Below are positions 1 to 8,486 of a DNA stretch of 34,959 nucleotides, in pieces. The stretch lies in the NCBI GenBank assembly GCA_003230545.1, contig QIFB01000081.1:1-34959 (forward strand). The letters run 5' to 3'. The number at the start of each line of letters is the position of its first letter. Positions within the stretch are counted from its first letter, which is position 1. The position numbers and the translations under genes are program-made. Source of the stretch: Gammaproteobacteria bacterium. Its GTDB lineage: Bacteria > Pseudomonadota > Gammaproteobacteria > UBA9214. The notes below the pieces were generated by a model. The model ran no database searches and was not told the origin of the DNA. It was given only the letters and a program-made list of their open reading frames with translations.

Positions 1-108
1 ATGCGCCTGCGCGCCGAATTCAACGTGCGTGGGGGAATCTATACCGACATTGTCGTCGAGCACCGCCAGCCCGGCTGGACTCCACCGGACCAGGTTGGAC
101 TGGAGTAA
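1..108 (+). CDS. queF: QueF-like 7-cyano-7-deazaguanine reductase, C-terminal fragment
   Basis: An open frame runs from the window edge to a TAA at 106-108 and encodes 35 residues. The stretch FNVRGGIYTDIVVEHRQPGW resembles the C-terminal strand of the short (type I) QueF NADPH-dependent nitrile reductases, which convert preQ0 to preQ1 in queuosine synthesis; these commonly end in an 'NVRGGI-T' motif followed by a short polar tail. The catalytic Cys and Asp would lie upstream, outside the window, so the assignment rests on the tail alone. The ATG at base 1 is probably an internal methionine, because the fragment is far too short for a complete enzyme. Confidence 0.6.
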   Translation: MRLRAEFNVRGGIYTDIVVEHRQPGWTPPDQVGLE

Positions 109-146
109 ACGAGGACAGATCCCATTTTTTGCTCGGTTTTGAACTG

Positions 147-280
147 GCGGAATAAATTCCGCCCTACAATAATAAATTCCGCTCCACAACAATAAATTCG
201 CCCGAAAATAATAGATCCGCCCTACAATAATAAATTCTCCCAACAACATGGTTACCTTGTAGGGCCGAATTTATTCGGCC
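147..280. repeat. AT-rich palindromes and degenerate 19-20 bp tandem units
   Basis: Five imperfect direct copies of a 19-20 bp unit (AATAAATTCCGCCCTACAAT and variants) start at 151, 171, 191, 210 and 229. The first copy belongs to a perfect 18-bp palindrome at 147-164 (GGCGGAATAAATTCCGCC). A second palindrome, GGCCGAATTTATTCGGCC, lies at 263-280 and is preceded by TTGTAG, the reverse complement of the unit's CTACAA, so this copy is inverted. The pattern is that of REP-like intergenic elements plus local expansion of one arm. No gene is visible in this 271-bp gap. Overlapping TATAAT-like hexamers at 322-332 could be a -10 element for the kinase, but no convincing -35 precedes them. Confidence 0.75.
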
Positions 281-379
281 AGAGAGAATGGACGCCAAAC
301 TGTGCCACTACCTCATTTTTATATAATATAATCAGTTTGTTATAACGAATCAGTCAAAATAAAACGGGGCTGTCCGCCA

Positions 380-1640
380 GTGATTCCTGAGCCGCTGTAT
401 ATCGGTATCGACTTCGGCACCTCCGGGTGCCGCGCATGCGCTATCGACACGGACGCCAGGGTACGGGCCACCCCTGCCCGACCCGGTCGATCGACAGCAG
501 GACCCGGCCACCTGGTGGGCGGCGCTGACCGACAATCTCGACCGGCTAATTTTACGACTCCCGCCGGGGCGCGTTGCCGCCATGGCGGTAGACGGCACCT
601 CGGCCACCCTGCTGCTGTGCACGGCCGACGGCACCCCGCTCGGGCCGGCGCTGATGTACAACAACACGGCAGCAACGGCAGCGGCTGACCGGGTCGCACA
701 GGTCGCACCACTCGATTGCGCCGCCCACGGACCCAGTGCCGGCCTCGCCAAGCTGCTGTACCTGCAGTCCCTGCCGGCCAGCGCGGATGCCCGGTTCGCA
801 CTCCACCAGGCCGACTGGATCAGCGGCCATCTCTGTGGCCGCTACGGCATCACCGACGAGAACAATGCCCTGAAGCTCGGCTATGACCCGGTCGCGCGTG
901 CCTGGCCGGACTGGCTGGACCGGCTCGGGGTGCGGCATGAGCTGTTGCACGCGGTGGTACCCCCCGGGAAGGTGCTGGGACCCCTCGATCCCGGGCTGGC
1001 CGCACGCTGGGGACTGGCAGACGCCACCCGCATCATCAGCGGCACCACCGACAGCACGGCCGGCTTTATCGCCACCGGTGCCGGCCCCGGGGAGGCCGTG
1101 ACCACACTCGGCAGTACCCTGGTACTCAAGGTATGTTCAGGGCAGCCGGTGTTCGCGCCGGAGCACGGTGTCTACAGCCATCGCCTCGGGGAGCACTGGC
1201 TGGTCGGCGGCGCCTCGAACAGTGGTGGCGCGGTGTTGCGCCGGTATTTCTCCGACGCGCAGATGCAACAACTGTCGCTGGCAGTCAAGACGGGTAAACC
1301 CACCGGCCTGGATTACTACCCCCTGCCCGGCAGCGGCGAACGCTTCCCGGAAAACAACCCGCGGCTGGCCCCGCGCCTGGAGCCACGCCCGGCGGACGAC
1401 GCGGTATTTTTCCAGGGCCTGCTCGAGGGCATCACCGCGATCGAGCTGCGCGGTTACCGCCTGCTGGAATCACTTGGCACACCCCGGCCGCAGCGCATCT
1501 ACACGGCAGGTGGCGGAGCCGTCAACGAGGCCTGGCGCGTCTTGCGCGAACAGGCGCTGGGCATTCCGGTGGCGGTTGCGCCACACCAGCAGGCCGCCTA
1601 TGGTGCTGCCCTGCTGGCACGACAGGGAGCAACCGGTTGA
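380..1640 (+). pseudogene. FGGY-family carbohydrate kinase, interrupted by a frameshift
   Basis: The N-terminal part (GTG at 380) reads LYIGIDFGTSGCRACAIDTD, the phosphate-1 motif of the FGGY/actin-like kinase fold. The rest lies in the +1 frame: VDGTSATLLLC, then ISGTTDSTAGF, the phosphate-2 motif GEAVTTLGSTL, and a C-terminal TAGGGAVNEAW adenosine motif. The closest style I recall is the plant/cyanobacterial XK1 D-ribulose kinase group, but the substrate is inferred only. Removing one C from the run at 471-474 joins the frames as RVRATLPDPVDRQQDPATWW, giving a protein of about 419 aa. As written, the product would stop after 102 residues. An internal ATG at 582 lacks an obvious ribosome binding site and would omit the first ATP-binding motif. 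The stop overlaps the cysZ start by one base. This is either a recent pseudogene or a sequencing error; the rest of the frame is intact. Confidence 0.8.
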
Positions 1641-2374
1641 TGAATGATGCAGTCAAGGGTTTCGGCTATCTCCGCGAGGGCATCAGGCTAATGCGCCAAC
1701 CCGGACTGCGGCGTTACGTGGCCATGCCTCTGCTGATCAGTACCCTGGTATTCAGCGCGGCCATCTGGTTCGGCATTCACTGGATCGGTGTCCTGGTGGA
1801 ATGGTTACTCGGCTATCTCCCCGGCTGGCTCGAGTGGTTGAGTTACCTGTTGTGGCCGTTGTTTGCACTGACCGGGTTACTGGTCGTGTTCTATACCTTC
1901 TCGATCATTACCAACCTGATTGCCGCCCCGTTCAACGGCCTGCTCGCGGAAGCGGTCGAGCTCCACCTGACCGGCCGGCCGATTGACGAGGCCAGCGGCT
2001 GGCAGGAACTGCTGAAAGATGTCATCCCGAGCATCCTCTCCGAGCTGCGCAAGCTTAGGTACTTCGCCTTGCGTGCGGCGCCACTTGCCGTGCTGTTTCT
2101 GATCCCGGGCGTCAACCTTGCTGCACCGTTTATCTGGGGCCTGTTCAGTGCCTGGATGCTGGCGATTGAATATGCCGATTATCCAATGGCCAACCACCTG
2201 TTGCACTTTACCGAGCAGAAGCAACGCCTGCGGCAGCGGCGCCTGCTGTCTTACGGATTTGGCAGCGGGTCACTGCTGCTGACCATGATCCCGGTGGTGA
2301 ATTTTATCGCCATGCCGGCCTCGGTGGCGGGCGCCACGGCGATGTGGGTCCGGGAGTTCAGGGAAACCGGGTAG
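1640..2374 (+). CDS. cysZ: CysZ-family sulfate permease (EI24 family)
   Basis: This 244-aa inner-membrane protein matches E. coli CysZ along its length as I recall it: an N-terminal LRQPGLRRYV-like segment (here LMRQPGLRRYVAMPLL), hydrophobic helices near residues 25-45 and 65-95, the conserved IAAPFNGLLAE, a FSAWMLAIEYADYPMANH segment, and a C-terminal MPASVAGATAMWV. CysZ mediates sulfate uptake for cysteine synthesis in E. coli. I chose the ATG at 1640, which overlaps the kinase TGA by one base and has GGGAG about eight bases upstream; a TTG one codon earlier is less likely. The overlap implies co-transcription with the kinase. No cys genes flank it, so a sulfur-assimilation role is inferred from the family only. 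Confidence 0.9.
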   Translation: MNDAVKGFGYLREGIRLMRQPGLRRYVAMPLLISTLVFSAAIWFGIHWIGVLVEWLLGYLPGWLEWLSYLLWPLFALTGLLVVFYTFSIITNLIAAPFNGLLAEAVELHLTGRPIDEASGWQELLKDVIPSILSELRKLRYFALRAAPLAVLFLIPGVNLAAPFIWGLFSAWMLAIEYADYPMANHLLHFTEQKQRLRQRRLLSYGFGSGSLLLTMIPVVNFIAMPASVAGATAMWVREFRETG

Positions 2375-2401
2375 CCATGTCCGGCGATTACGCGAACATG
2401 C

Positions 2402-3556
2402 TTACCCCAGAAATTCCCGCAGCCGCCTGACCCCTTCCTCGAGGTTCTCCAGTGACGTGGTATAAGCAAAGCGCACATGCCGTTCCGGGCGGTGACTGCC
2501 GAAATCGATACCGGGCGTGATGGCCACGCCAGCCTCTTCCAGCAAACGTGTGGCGAACGTGAAACTGTCATCGGTGAAACGGCTGCAATCGGCATACAGG
2601 TAGAAAGCCCCTTCCGGCGTGACCGGGATATCGAAACCTGATTCCCGCAGCGCCGGCAACAGGTAATCGCGCCGGGCACGAAACTCCTCGCGACGTGCCT
2701 CGAGGATCGCGATGTTGTCCGGCTCGAATGCGGCCAGCGCCGCGTGCTGTGCCGGCGTCGGCGCCGCCAGGAACAGGTTCTGTGCCAGCTTGTCGAGATC
2801 CGCGACGCTGGACGCGGGGGCCACCAGCCAGCCGAGCCGCCAGCCGGTCATGCCGAAGTATTTCGAGAAACTGTTGATGACGAAGATCTCGTCAGACACG
2901 GCCAGTGCCGTCTGTGCGTCACCGGCATAGGTCAGCCCGTGGTAGATCTCGTCGACGATGAGACTGCCCTGCTCCCGGACCATTGCAAACAGCCGGCGGA
3001 TATCCTGCAACCCGAGCAAGGTGCCGGTCGGATTGGACGGTGACGCCAGCATCAGCACAGTCACCTTCCCGTCCCAGTGCGCCTGCACCTGCTCCGGTGT
3101 CGGCTGATACGCGGTCGTTGCATCCACGGGAATACCGTGCGGCTCACCGTTCAGCAGGTAGACAAAATTCCGGTTACAGGGATAGCCCGGGTCCGCCATC
3201 AACACGCGATCGCCCGGGTTGACCAGGATGGACAGCACCAGCTGCAGTGCTGCCGATGCCCCCGGGGTGATGACAATGCGTTCCGGTTCCACCGTTAGCC
3301 GGTAACGTTCACGGTAGAACCCGGCAATGCGCTCACGCAGGGCAGTCAGCCCGACCGCCGGGGTGTAATGGGTGTGCCCCTGGCGCAGTGCAGCAATACC
3401 GGCATCGATCACCGGTTGCGGTGTCACGAAATCCGGTTCCCCGATTTCCATGTGTATTACCGAACGGCCCGCGGCTTCCAGTTCCCGGGCACGCGCCAGC
3501 AACGCCATCACGTGAAACGGCTGAATACGGGCCATGCGCTCCGCGCTGCGCGTCAT
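2402..3556 (-). CDS. Class I/II PLP-dependent aminotransferase (AspC-like)
   Basis: A 384-aa fold-type I aminotransferase. Visible landmarks are IGEPDF near residue 39, HYTPAVGL near 63 (substrate and cofactor site), SNPTG at 174-178 with the PLP-contacting Asn, VDEIYHGL near 201 with the Asp and Tyr that contact PLP, and SFSKYFGMTGWRLGW with the Schiff-base lysine at about residue 232 and Arg240. The substrate cannot be read from sequence; aspartate, alanine/valine or aromatic donors are all seen in this group. The frame is open upstream to 3721, but that part overlaps cbbY. I chose the ATG at 3556, four bases after the cbbY stop, because similarity begins there (RIQPF..MALLARA). It is therefore the second gene of a two-gene minus-strand unit, convergent with cysZ 27 bp away. 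Confidence 0.9.
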   Translation of the reverse strand: MTRSAERMARIQPFHVMALLARARELEAAGRSVIHMEIGEPDFVTPQPVIDAGIAALRQGHTHYTPAVGLTALRERIAGFYRERYRLTVEPERIVITPGASAALQLVLSILVNPGDRVLMADPGYPCNRNFVYLLNGEPHGIPVDATTAYQPTPEQVQAHWDGKVTVLMLASPSNPTGTLLGLQDIRRLFAMVREQGSLIVDEIYHGLTYAGDAQTALAVSDEIFVINSFSKYFGMTGWRLGWLVAPASSVADLDKLAQNLFLAAPTPAQHAALAAFEPDNIAILEARREEFRARRDYLLPALRESGFDIPVTPEGAFYLYADCSRFTDDSFTFATRLLEEAGVAITPGIDFGSHRPERHVRFAYTTSLENLEEGVRRLREFLG

Positions 3557-3560
3557 GCAG

Positions 3561-4367
3561 TCATCCGGACCGGGCGCGCCGCGCCTGGCAGTGCTCATGC
3601 AACCGCAACAGGAAGGCCGTGTTGACCAGGCCACCGGGGTCAGGCCCGCCGGCCAGCACATGGCAGGGTTGGCCCGGTTCGCCAAGGTGGTCAAGGACCA
3701 GCGCGGCTGCGCTGAAGTCATGGTCCTCGGTGTAGCGATTCACGGTGATCAGGGCATCGACACCGGCATCCTGTGCCGAACGCAGGCCATTGGCCGAGTC
3801 TTCAATCGCCAGGCACTGACTGGCCGGCAGCCCCAGCTGTTCCAGCGCATAGTGATAAATGTCCGGCGCCGGCTTCTTGTTGGAAACGACACTGCCGGCC
3901 GCAATCACATCAAACCAGCCGGAAGTATCCTGCGAAAAACTGTGCTCCAGCAGAGCCGTGACATTCACCGGCGTTGTTGTAGTCACGATGGCAAGCCGCA
4001 ACCCCTGCGCACGTGCATCCAGCATCAGCCGTTCGACGCCGGGCAGCAACGGCACATCACCGCGTTCCAGGGCATGGGTGTAGCTGGCCGTCTTGGACTG
4101 GTGCAGGCCGGCGATAAACCCGTCGCTTGTGCGCTTCGACAGACTATCCGTGCAAAACCTGTCGAGGTAGTAGCGGATACGTTCCTTGCCACCGGTGACG
4201 GTCAACAGCCGGTGGTACAGATCCCGGTCCCACGACCAGTCCAGCCCGGCCTCACGAAACGCAGCATTGAATGCCTGCCGGTGGATTTCCTCGGTGTCCG
4301 CCAGCGTTCCATCCACATCAAACAACAGGGCCACCAGCCTGTTTGTAAGAGAATTTTCCTGGGTCAT
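3561..4367 (-). CDS. cbbY: CbbY-type HAD phosphatase
   Basis: A 268-aa haloacid dehalogenase hydrolase. Motif I is LLFDVDGTLADTEE, with nucleophile Asp17 and general acid Asp19. The cap carries the CbbY-typical TGGKERIRYYL. Motif II is the TTTT run near 128-131, motif III is Lys163/164 in NKKPAPDIY, and motif IV is AIEDSANGL with Asp189. In Rhodobacter and plants CbbY dephosphorylates xylulose-1,5-bisphosphate, a misfire inhibitor of Rubisco; here that substrate is inferred from family similarity. No Rubisco gene is in the window. It is the first gene of a pair with the aminotransferase (four-base gap) and is divergent from dksA across 180 bp. The ATG at 4367 was chosen; the residues before LVALLFD are poorly conserved. 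Confidence 0.85.
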   Translation of the reverse strand: MTQENSLTNRLVALLFDVDGTLADTEEIHRQAFNAAFREAGLDWSWDRDLYHRLLTVTGGKERIRYYLDRFCTDSLSKRTSDGFIAGLHQSKTASYTHALERGDVPLLPGVERLMLDARAQGLRLAIVTTTTPVNVTALLEHSFSQDTSGWFDVIAAGSVVSNKKPAPDIYHYALEQLGLPASQCLAIEDSANGLRSAQDAGVDALITVNRYTEDHDFSAAALVLDHLGEPGQPCHVLAGGPDPGGLVNTAFLLRLHEHCQARRARSG

Positions 4368-4405
4368 GGCGCTGTCCCCGCACTCTATGAGCTGTTGGAC
4401 GGTTC

Positions 4406-4433
4406 TTGACTAATGGTAAAAGTGGCGTATAAA
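4406..4433 (+). promoter_or_regulatory. Predicted sigma70 promoter of dksA
   Basis: TTGACT at 4406-4411 and TATAAA at 4428-4433 are separated by 16 bp. The interrupted palindrome GGCGTATAAATAACGCC at 4424-4440 overlaps the -10 and could be an operator, although it could also be chance. Transcription would begin near 4440, giving a leader of about 108 nt before dksA. Confidence 0.55.
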
Positions 4434-4505
4434 TAACGCCCCTGTAGCAAAATGCCTGCCTGGGAAAAGACCTGACAGCGCCATTTCATGTGCAATTAAT
4501 ATAAA

Positions 4506-4543
4506 GGAAACAGTGAATTATACAGACTGTTTCCGGAGACAGT
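4506..4543 (+). promoter_or_regulatory. Leader with two mutually exclusive hairpins over the dksA ribosome binding site
   Basis: GGAAACAGT (4506-4514) pairs perfectly with ACTGTTTCC (4526-4534) around an 11-nt loop. The same strand segment, ACTGTTT (4526-4532), can instead pair with AGACAGT (4537-4543) around a CCGG loop, with one G-U pair. The second fold covers GGAG at 4535-4538, which is the only Shine-Dalgarno-like sequence before the ATG at 4548. The first fold leaves it free. The two structures cannot coexist, so the arrangement could act as a translational switch. The complementarity is visible in the sequence; the function is inferred. Confidence 0.45.
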
Positions 4544-4547
4544 TTAC

Positions 4548-5165
4548 ATGGCTGTAAAGAAGAAATCAGCGCCCCGGAAGACCGCAGCAAAGAAGAAGAC
4601 TGTTGCGAAGAAAAAGACTGCGAAAAAGGCAGCCAGCCGTAAAGCGCCGGTTAAAAAGAAGGTCGCCGCCAGGAAAACCGCGAAAACGGCTGCCCCGAAG
4701 AAAAAGGCGGTCGTAAAAAAGATCACTCGCCGCAAGAACGGATCGGGCCAGATCGGACCGGTCCCGGGTATCGCGCCCTATGCTGAAAAGCGCGGCGAGG
4801 AGTACATGAATGAAAAACAGGCCGAGCATTTCAGGAATATCCTGACAAGCTGGAAAAAAGAACTCATGGAAGAAGTCGATCGCACCGTGCACCACATGCA
4901 GGACGATGCCGCCAACTTCCCGGACCCGAACGACCGGGCCACGCAGGAATCGGAATTCAGCATGGAGTTGCGTGCCCGTGACCGCGAACGCAAGCTGATC
5001 AAGAAAATCGACGAGTCCATGTATAATCTCGAGAATGAAGATTATGGCTATTGCGAGGCCTGCGGTGTCGAGATCGGTGTCAAGCGACTGGAAGCCCGCC
5101 CAACGGCAAATCTGTGCATTGACTGCAAGATTCTCGACGAGATCCGTGAAAAGCAGATGGGCTAG
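4548..5165 (+). CDS. dksA: RNA polymerase-binding transcription factor DksA with Lys/Ala-rich N-terminal extension
   Basis: Residues about 83-205 match E. coli DksA closely: a coiled coil with [16 protein letters not shown], the tip PDPNDRA carrying the two Asp residues (126 and 129) that reach into the polymerase secondary channel, and a four-Cys zinc finger (Cys169, 172, 190, 193) in CEACGVEIG...NLCIDC, ending in IREKQMG. DksA with ppGpp represses stable RNA promoters and activates amino-acid genes. Residues 1-64 are unusual: about forty percent lysine in AAKKK/AKK repeats, like a histone H1 tail. E. coli DksA (151 aa) lacks this. The ATG at 4548 has GGAG nine bases upstream. An internal ATG at 4806 (MNEKQAEHF) could give a standard-length form, but I see no clear ribosome binding site beyond GAGGAG at 4797-4802, so that form is possible. 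gluQ follows, as in E. coli. Confidence 0.96.
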   Translation: MAVKKKSAPRKTAAKKKTVAKKKTAKKAASRKAPVKKKVAARKTAKTAAPKKKAVVKKITRRKNGSGQIGPVPGIAPYAEKRGEEYMNEKQAEHFRNILTSWKKELMEEVDRTVHHMQDDAANFPDPNDRATQESEFSMELRARDRERKLIKKIDESMYNLENEDYGYCEACGVEIGVKRLEARPTANLCIDCKILDEIREKQMG

Positions 5166-5190
5166 ACTGCTCCGTGCATACCGAATCCAC

Positions 5191-5214
5191 AAGGCCGGCA
5201 ATCGCCGGCTTTTT
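5191..5214 (+). terminator. Rho-independent terminator after dksA
   Basis: GCCGGC (5194-5199), a four-base AATC loop, GCCGGC (5204-5209) and a run of five T form a short canonical terminator. It lies 26 bases after the dksA stop. gluQ, which follows, may therefore depend on read-through or its own promoter. Confidence 0.8.
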
Positions 5215-5240
5215 GGTTTCCGGGAAATCCTGATCAGGAT

Positions 5241-5329
5241 GTAGCCCGGGTGCCGGCCCGAAGGGCCGAATCCCGGGGAGCATATTTGAAACAAGTTCCC
5301 CGGATTCCGCTGCGCTTCATCCGGGCTAC
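5241..5329. repeat. Dispersed intergenic palindromic repeat, copy 1
   Basis: The left arm (5241-5276) begins GTAGCCCGGGTGCCGGCC. The right arm (5299-5329) ends CTTCATCCGGGCTAC and is identical to the 31-bp right arm at 19367-19397. The arms face each other as a long hairpin between dksA and gluQ. GTAGCCCGGATGAAGCG-type elements are widespread, unassigned intergenic repeats in gammaproteobacteria. The element ends about 30 bp before gluQ, leaving little room for a promoter. Confidence 0.8.
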
Positions 5330-5361
5330 GAACTGGCCGGCTTTGTACCGGGTTTCGTTAC

Positions 5362-6291
5362 ATGGAAACACCTGACATCACCCCCGCCTACCGTGGCCGG
5401 TTTGCGCCTTCGCCGACCGGGCCGCTGCATTTCGGTTCACTGGTTGCCGCGGTTGGCAGCTATCTCGATGCACGGCATCACGCCGGCGAATGGCTGGTAC
5501 GCATGGAAGACCTCGACCCGCCGCGCGAGGTTCCCGGTGCGGCCGATGAGATCCTGAGAACGCTGGAACACTATGGCCTGCACTGGGATGGTGAAGTGCG
5601 CTACCAGGGCCACAGGCATTCCGGGTACCAGCTGGCACTGGAGCAGCTGGACGCGGACGGCTGGCTTTACGGCTGCGCCTGCACCCGCAGGGAAATTGCC
5701 GACACCGCCCTGCCCGGCCAGGGTGGCAACATCTACCCGGGCACCTGCCGCAACGGACTGCCGGAGGGCCGCAAGGAACGTGCGCTGCGCGTCCGGGTCG
5801 GGGACACAGAAATCTGTTTTGATGATGGCCTGCAGGGCAGCCGTCGCCAGCATCTCGGGCGGGATGTCGGCGACTTCGTGGTACGCCGCGCGGACGACCT
5901 GGCGGCCTATCAACTGGCCGTGGTCGTCGATGATGCCGCCCAGCAAATAACGCATGTCGTGCGCGGGGCCGACTTGCTCGATTCCACACCCCGACAGATC
6001 CACCTGCAGGGCCTGCTGGGGCTGGCGACACCAACCTACCTGCACCTGCCGGTTGCCATCAACAGCGCGGGTGAGAAACTCGGCAAGCAGACGCACGCGT
6101 GTAGTATTGCGGGTACCGACCCGGTGCCGGTATTACTCGACGTGCTGCGCTTCCTTAAGCAGGAACTTCCGGATACGGACGGTGGGCCGGCGCCGGAAGA
6201 CCTGCTGGACTGGGCTACCAGGCACTGGGACAACACGCCCCTGTGCGGCCACGGTACGCGGCCGGCGCCGGCGGAATACCTGGCGGATTGA
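5362..6291 (+). CDS. gluQ: Glutamyl-Q tRNA(Asp) synthetase
   Basis: A 309-aa paralogue of the glutamyl-tRNA synthetase catalytic domain that lacks the anticodon-binding domain. It glutamylates queuosine at position 34 of tRNA-Asp. [20 protein letters not shown] holds the HIGH-like signature (residues 11-30). Cys105, Cys107, Tyr125 and Cys129 form the zinc site typical of Glu[13 protein letters not shown] stands in for KMSKS, and [10 protein letters not shown] is the conserved glutamate-binding segment. It lies downstream of dksA as in E. coli, but a terminator and a repeat intervene. The Shine-Dalgarno before the ATG is weak. The QueF fragment at the window start belongs to the same queuosine pathway, five kilobases away. 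Confidence 0.95.
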   Translation: METPDITPAYRGRFAPSPTGPLHFGSLVAAVGSYLDARHHAGEWLVRMEDLDPPREVPGAADEILRTLEHYGLHWDGEVRYQGHRHSGYQLALEQLDADGWLYGCACTRREIADTALPGQGGNIYPGTCRNGLPEGRKERALRVRVGDTEICFDDGLQGSRRQHLGRDVGDFVVRRADDLAAYQLAVVVDDAAQQITHVVRGADLLDSTPRQIHLQGLLGLATPTYLHLPVAINSAGEKLGKQTHACSIAGTDPVPVLLDVLRFLKQELPDTDGGPAPEDLLDWATRHWDNTPLCGHGTRPAPAEYLAD

Positions 6292-6318
6292 CGCCGGGAT
6301 ACAACACCCGATTATAAT
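6288..6318 (+). promoter_or_regulatory. Possible sigma70 promoter of acs
   Basis: A perfect TATAAT lies at 6313-6318. The best -35 is TTGACG at 6288-6293, overlapping the gluQ stop, with a long 19-bp spacer. Transcription would start about 35 bases before the acs ATG. The long spacer suggests activator help, which fits the CRP-type activation known for acs in E. coli, but I see no clear operator. Confidence 0.4.
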
Positions 6319-6358
6319 GACCTGGTTGCACCCGCCAGCACCAACAGGAGATCACTGC

Positions 6359-8296
6359 ATGTCTGACAGCAAGATCTACGATGTCCCTGGCCCTGTTGCC
6401 GACTCGGCCTTTATCGACGAGGCAAGATACCAGGCACTGTACCGGCAATCGATCGAGGATCCGGCCGGTTTCTGGGCCGAGCAGGCCGAAACCTTCCTGG
6501 ACTGGGAAAAGAAATGGGACAGCGTCCTCGACTGGGATTATCACAAGGCCCATATCCGCTGGTTTGAAGGCGGTGTACTGAATGCCTGCGTCAACTGCGT
6601 CGACCGTCACCTGGAAACCCGCGGTGAGCAAACGGCGCTGATCTGGGAAGGTGACGATCCCGCGGATGATGCCAAAATCAGCTACCGGGAACTTTATGAA
6701 CAGGTTTGCCGGCTGGCGAATGTCCTGAAGTCACGCGGCGTCAACAAGGGTGACCGGGTCTGTATCTATATGCCGATGATCCCGGAAGCGGTGTATGCCA
6801 TGCTGGCCTGCGCACGCATTGGTGCAGTGCATTCGGTCGTCTTTGGCGGCTTTTCTCCCGAGTCGATCAAGGACCGCATTCTCGATTCCGACTGCCAGAC
6901 GGTGATCACGGCTGATGGCGCAACCCGTGGCAGCAAGCCGATCGGCCTCAAGGCCAATGTCGACCAGGCGCTGGCGTCCTGCCCGAATGTCCATACCGTG
7001 CTGGTGGTGCGGCATACCCGGACAGACATTGATTTCCGGGAACCACGCGATGCCTGGTACCACGAACTCATGGAAGCGGCATCTGCCGACTGCCCGGCCG
7101 AACCGATGAATGCCGAGGATCCGTTGTTTATCCTGTACACCTCGGGTTCAACCGGCAAACCCAAGGGGGTCCTGCATACCACCGGCGGTTACCTGCTGTA
7201 TGCCGCCATCACCCACAAGTACATCTTCGACTACCACGACGGTGACATCTACTGGTGTACCGCCGACGTCGGCTGGGTCACCGGGCACTCGTACATTGTG
7301 TACGGCCCGCTCGCCAATGGCGCAACCACGCTGGTGTTCGAGGGCATCCCGACCTGGCCGGATGCCTCGCGTTTCTGGCAGGTCTGCGACAAGCACCAGG
7401 TCAATATCTTCTATACCGCACCGACGGCGCTGCGCTCGCTGATGCGGCTTGGCGATGAACCGGTCAAGCAAACCTCGCGCAACAGCCTGCGATTGCTGGG
7501 CACCGTGGGCGAACCCATTAACCCGGAAGCATGGGAGTGGTACTACCATGTCGTCGGCGATAGTCGCTGCCCGATTGTCGATACCTGGTGGCAGACCGAG
7601 ACTGGCGGCATCCTGATCACACCCCTGCCCGGCGCCACCCGGCTCAAGCCGGGTTCAGCCACCCGCCCCTTCTTCGGTATCCGGCCGGCGCTGGTCGATA
7701 ACGACGGCAAGGTGCTCGAGGGCGTCGCGGAAGGCAACCTCGTCATGACGCATCCCTGGCCGGGCCAGATGCGCAGCCTGTACGGTGACCACCAGCGGTT
7801 CATCGACACCTACTTCAAGGCCTACCCGGGGATGTATTTCACCGGTGACGGTGCGCGCCGCGATGCGGACGGCTATTACTGGATCACCGGCCGCGTTGAC
7901 GATGTGTTGATCGTCTCCGGGCACAACCTCGGTACCGCGGAACTGGAAAGCGCCCTGGTGCTGCACGCGGCCGTGGCCGAGGCCGCCATTGTCGGGTACC
8001 CGCACGATATCAAGGGACAGGGCATCTATGCCTATGTCACCCTGGTCAATGGCACCGAACCGAGCGATGCACTGCGCGACGAGCTGGTCCAGCTGGTACG
8101 CAGCGAGATCGGCCCGATCGCCACACCGGACATTATCCAGTGGGCGCCGGGACTGCCGAAGACCCGTTCCGGCAAGATCATGCGGCGTATCCTGCGCAAG
8201 ATTGCCGCCAACGAGATGGACTCGCTGGGAGACACCTCTACGCTGGCCGACCCGTCCGTCGTCGACGACCTGATCGAGAACCGGGTTCCCAGCTGA
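6359..8296 (+). CDS. acs: Acetyl-CoA synthetase (AMP-forming)
   Basis: A 645-aa ANL-superfamily enzyme that activates acetate with ATP and CoA via acetyl-AMP. Visible are [18 protein letters not shown] (ATP-binding loop, about residue 260), the family-typical [27 protein letters not shown] (adenylate site), [21 protein letters not shown] (Asp hinge) and [17 protein letters not shown]. The last carries the lysine (about residue 606) acetylated in enteric Acs to switch the enzyme off. The length is normal for the family. The frame is open upstream through gluQ; I chose the ATG at 6359 because AGGAG lies eight bases before it and homologous sequence starts there. No acetyltransferase or deacetylase gene is adjacent. 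Confidence 0.97.
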   Translation: MSDSKIYDVPGPVADSAFIDEARYQALYRQSIEDPAGFWAEQAETFLDWEKKWDSVLDWDYHKAHIRWFEGGVLNACVNCVDRHLETRGEQTALIWEGDDPADDAKISYRELYEQVCRLANVLKSRGVNKGDRVCIYMPMIPEAVYAMLACARIGAVHSVVFGGFSPESIKDRILDSDCQTVITADGATRGSKPIGLKANVDQALASCPNVHTVLVVRHTRTDIDFREPRDAWYHELMEAASADCPAEPMNAEDPLFILYTSGSTGKPKGVLHTTGGYLLYAAITHKYIFDYHDGDIYWCTADVGWVTGHSYIVYGPLANGATTLVFEGIPTWPDASRFWQVCDKHQVNIFYTAPTALRSLMRLGDEPVKQTSRNSLRLLGTVGEPINPEAWEWYYHVVGDSRCPIVDTWWQTETGGILITPLPGATRLKPGSATRPFFGIRPALVDNDGKVLEGVAEGNLVMTHPWPGQMRSLYGDHQRFIDTYFKAYPGMYFTGDGARRDADGYYWITGRVDDVLIVSGHNLGTAELESALVLHAAVAEAAIVGYPHDIKGQGIYAYVTLVNGTEPSDALRDELVQLVRSEIGPIATPDIIQWAPGLPKTRSGKIMRRILRKIAANEMDSLGDTSTLADPSVVDDLIENRVPS

Positions 8297-8486
8297 TCAA
8301 TGAAACCGGGGAAACCGGTGACCTGCAATAGCCATCCGGTACGGCGTGGATATTGCTTGAGATACGAGTCATAACCATATGTTATTCCATATATTTTACT
8401 GGCTTTCCTGCGTACTTATTAAAGGGCGCCGTCGTCCTGGCCGCTACAGTTGTTGTATGCAACCACCTAACGCAACAGGTACCCTC

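Noticed and set aside
151-247. Possible CRISPR array in the tandem repeats
   Set aside because: The units are 19-20 bp, contiguous, degenerate and without spacers, and no cas gene is present.
3534-4409. A 291-codon plus-strand ORF opposite cbbY
   Set aside because: The minus-strand reading has a complete set of HAD motifs; this one has none.
5954-6358. N-terminal extension of acs by 135 codons
   Set aside because: It overlaps gluQ in another frame; the ATG at 6359 has a strong ribosome binding site and matches the family start.
8379-8486. Upstream start for the Sel1 protein
   Set aside because: It would bury the signal peptide 36 residues inside the protein; the ATG at 8487 is a better start.
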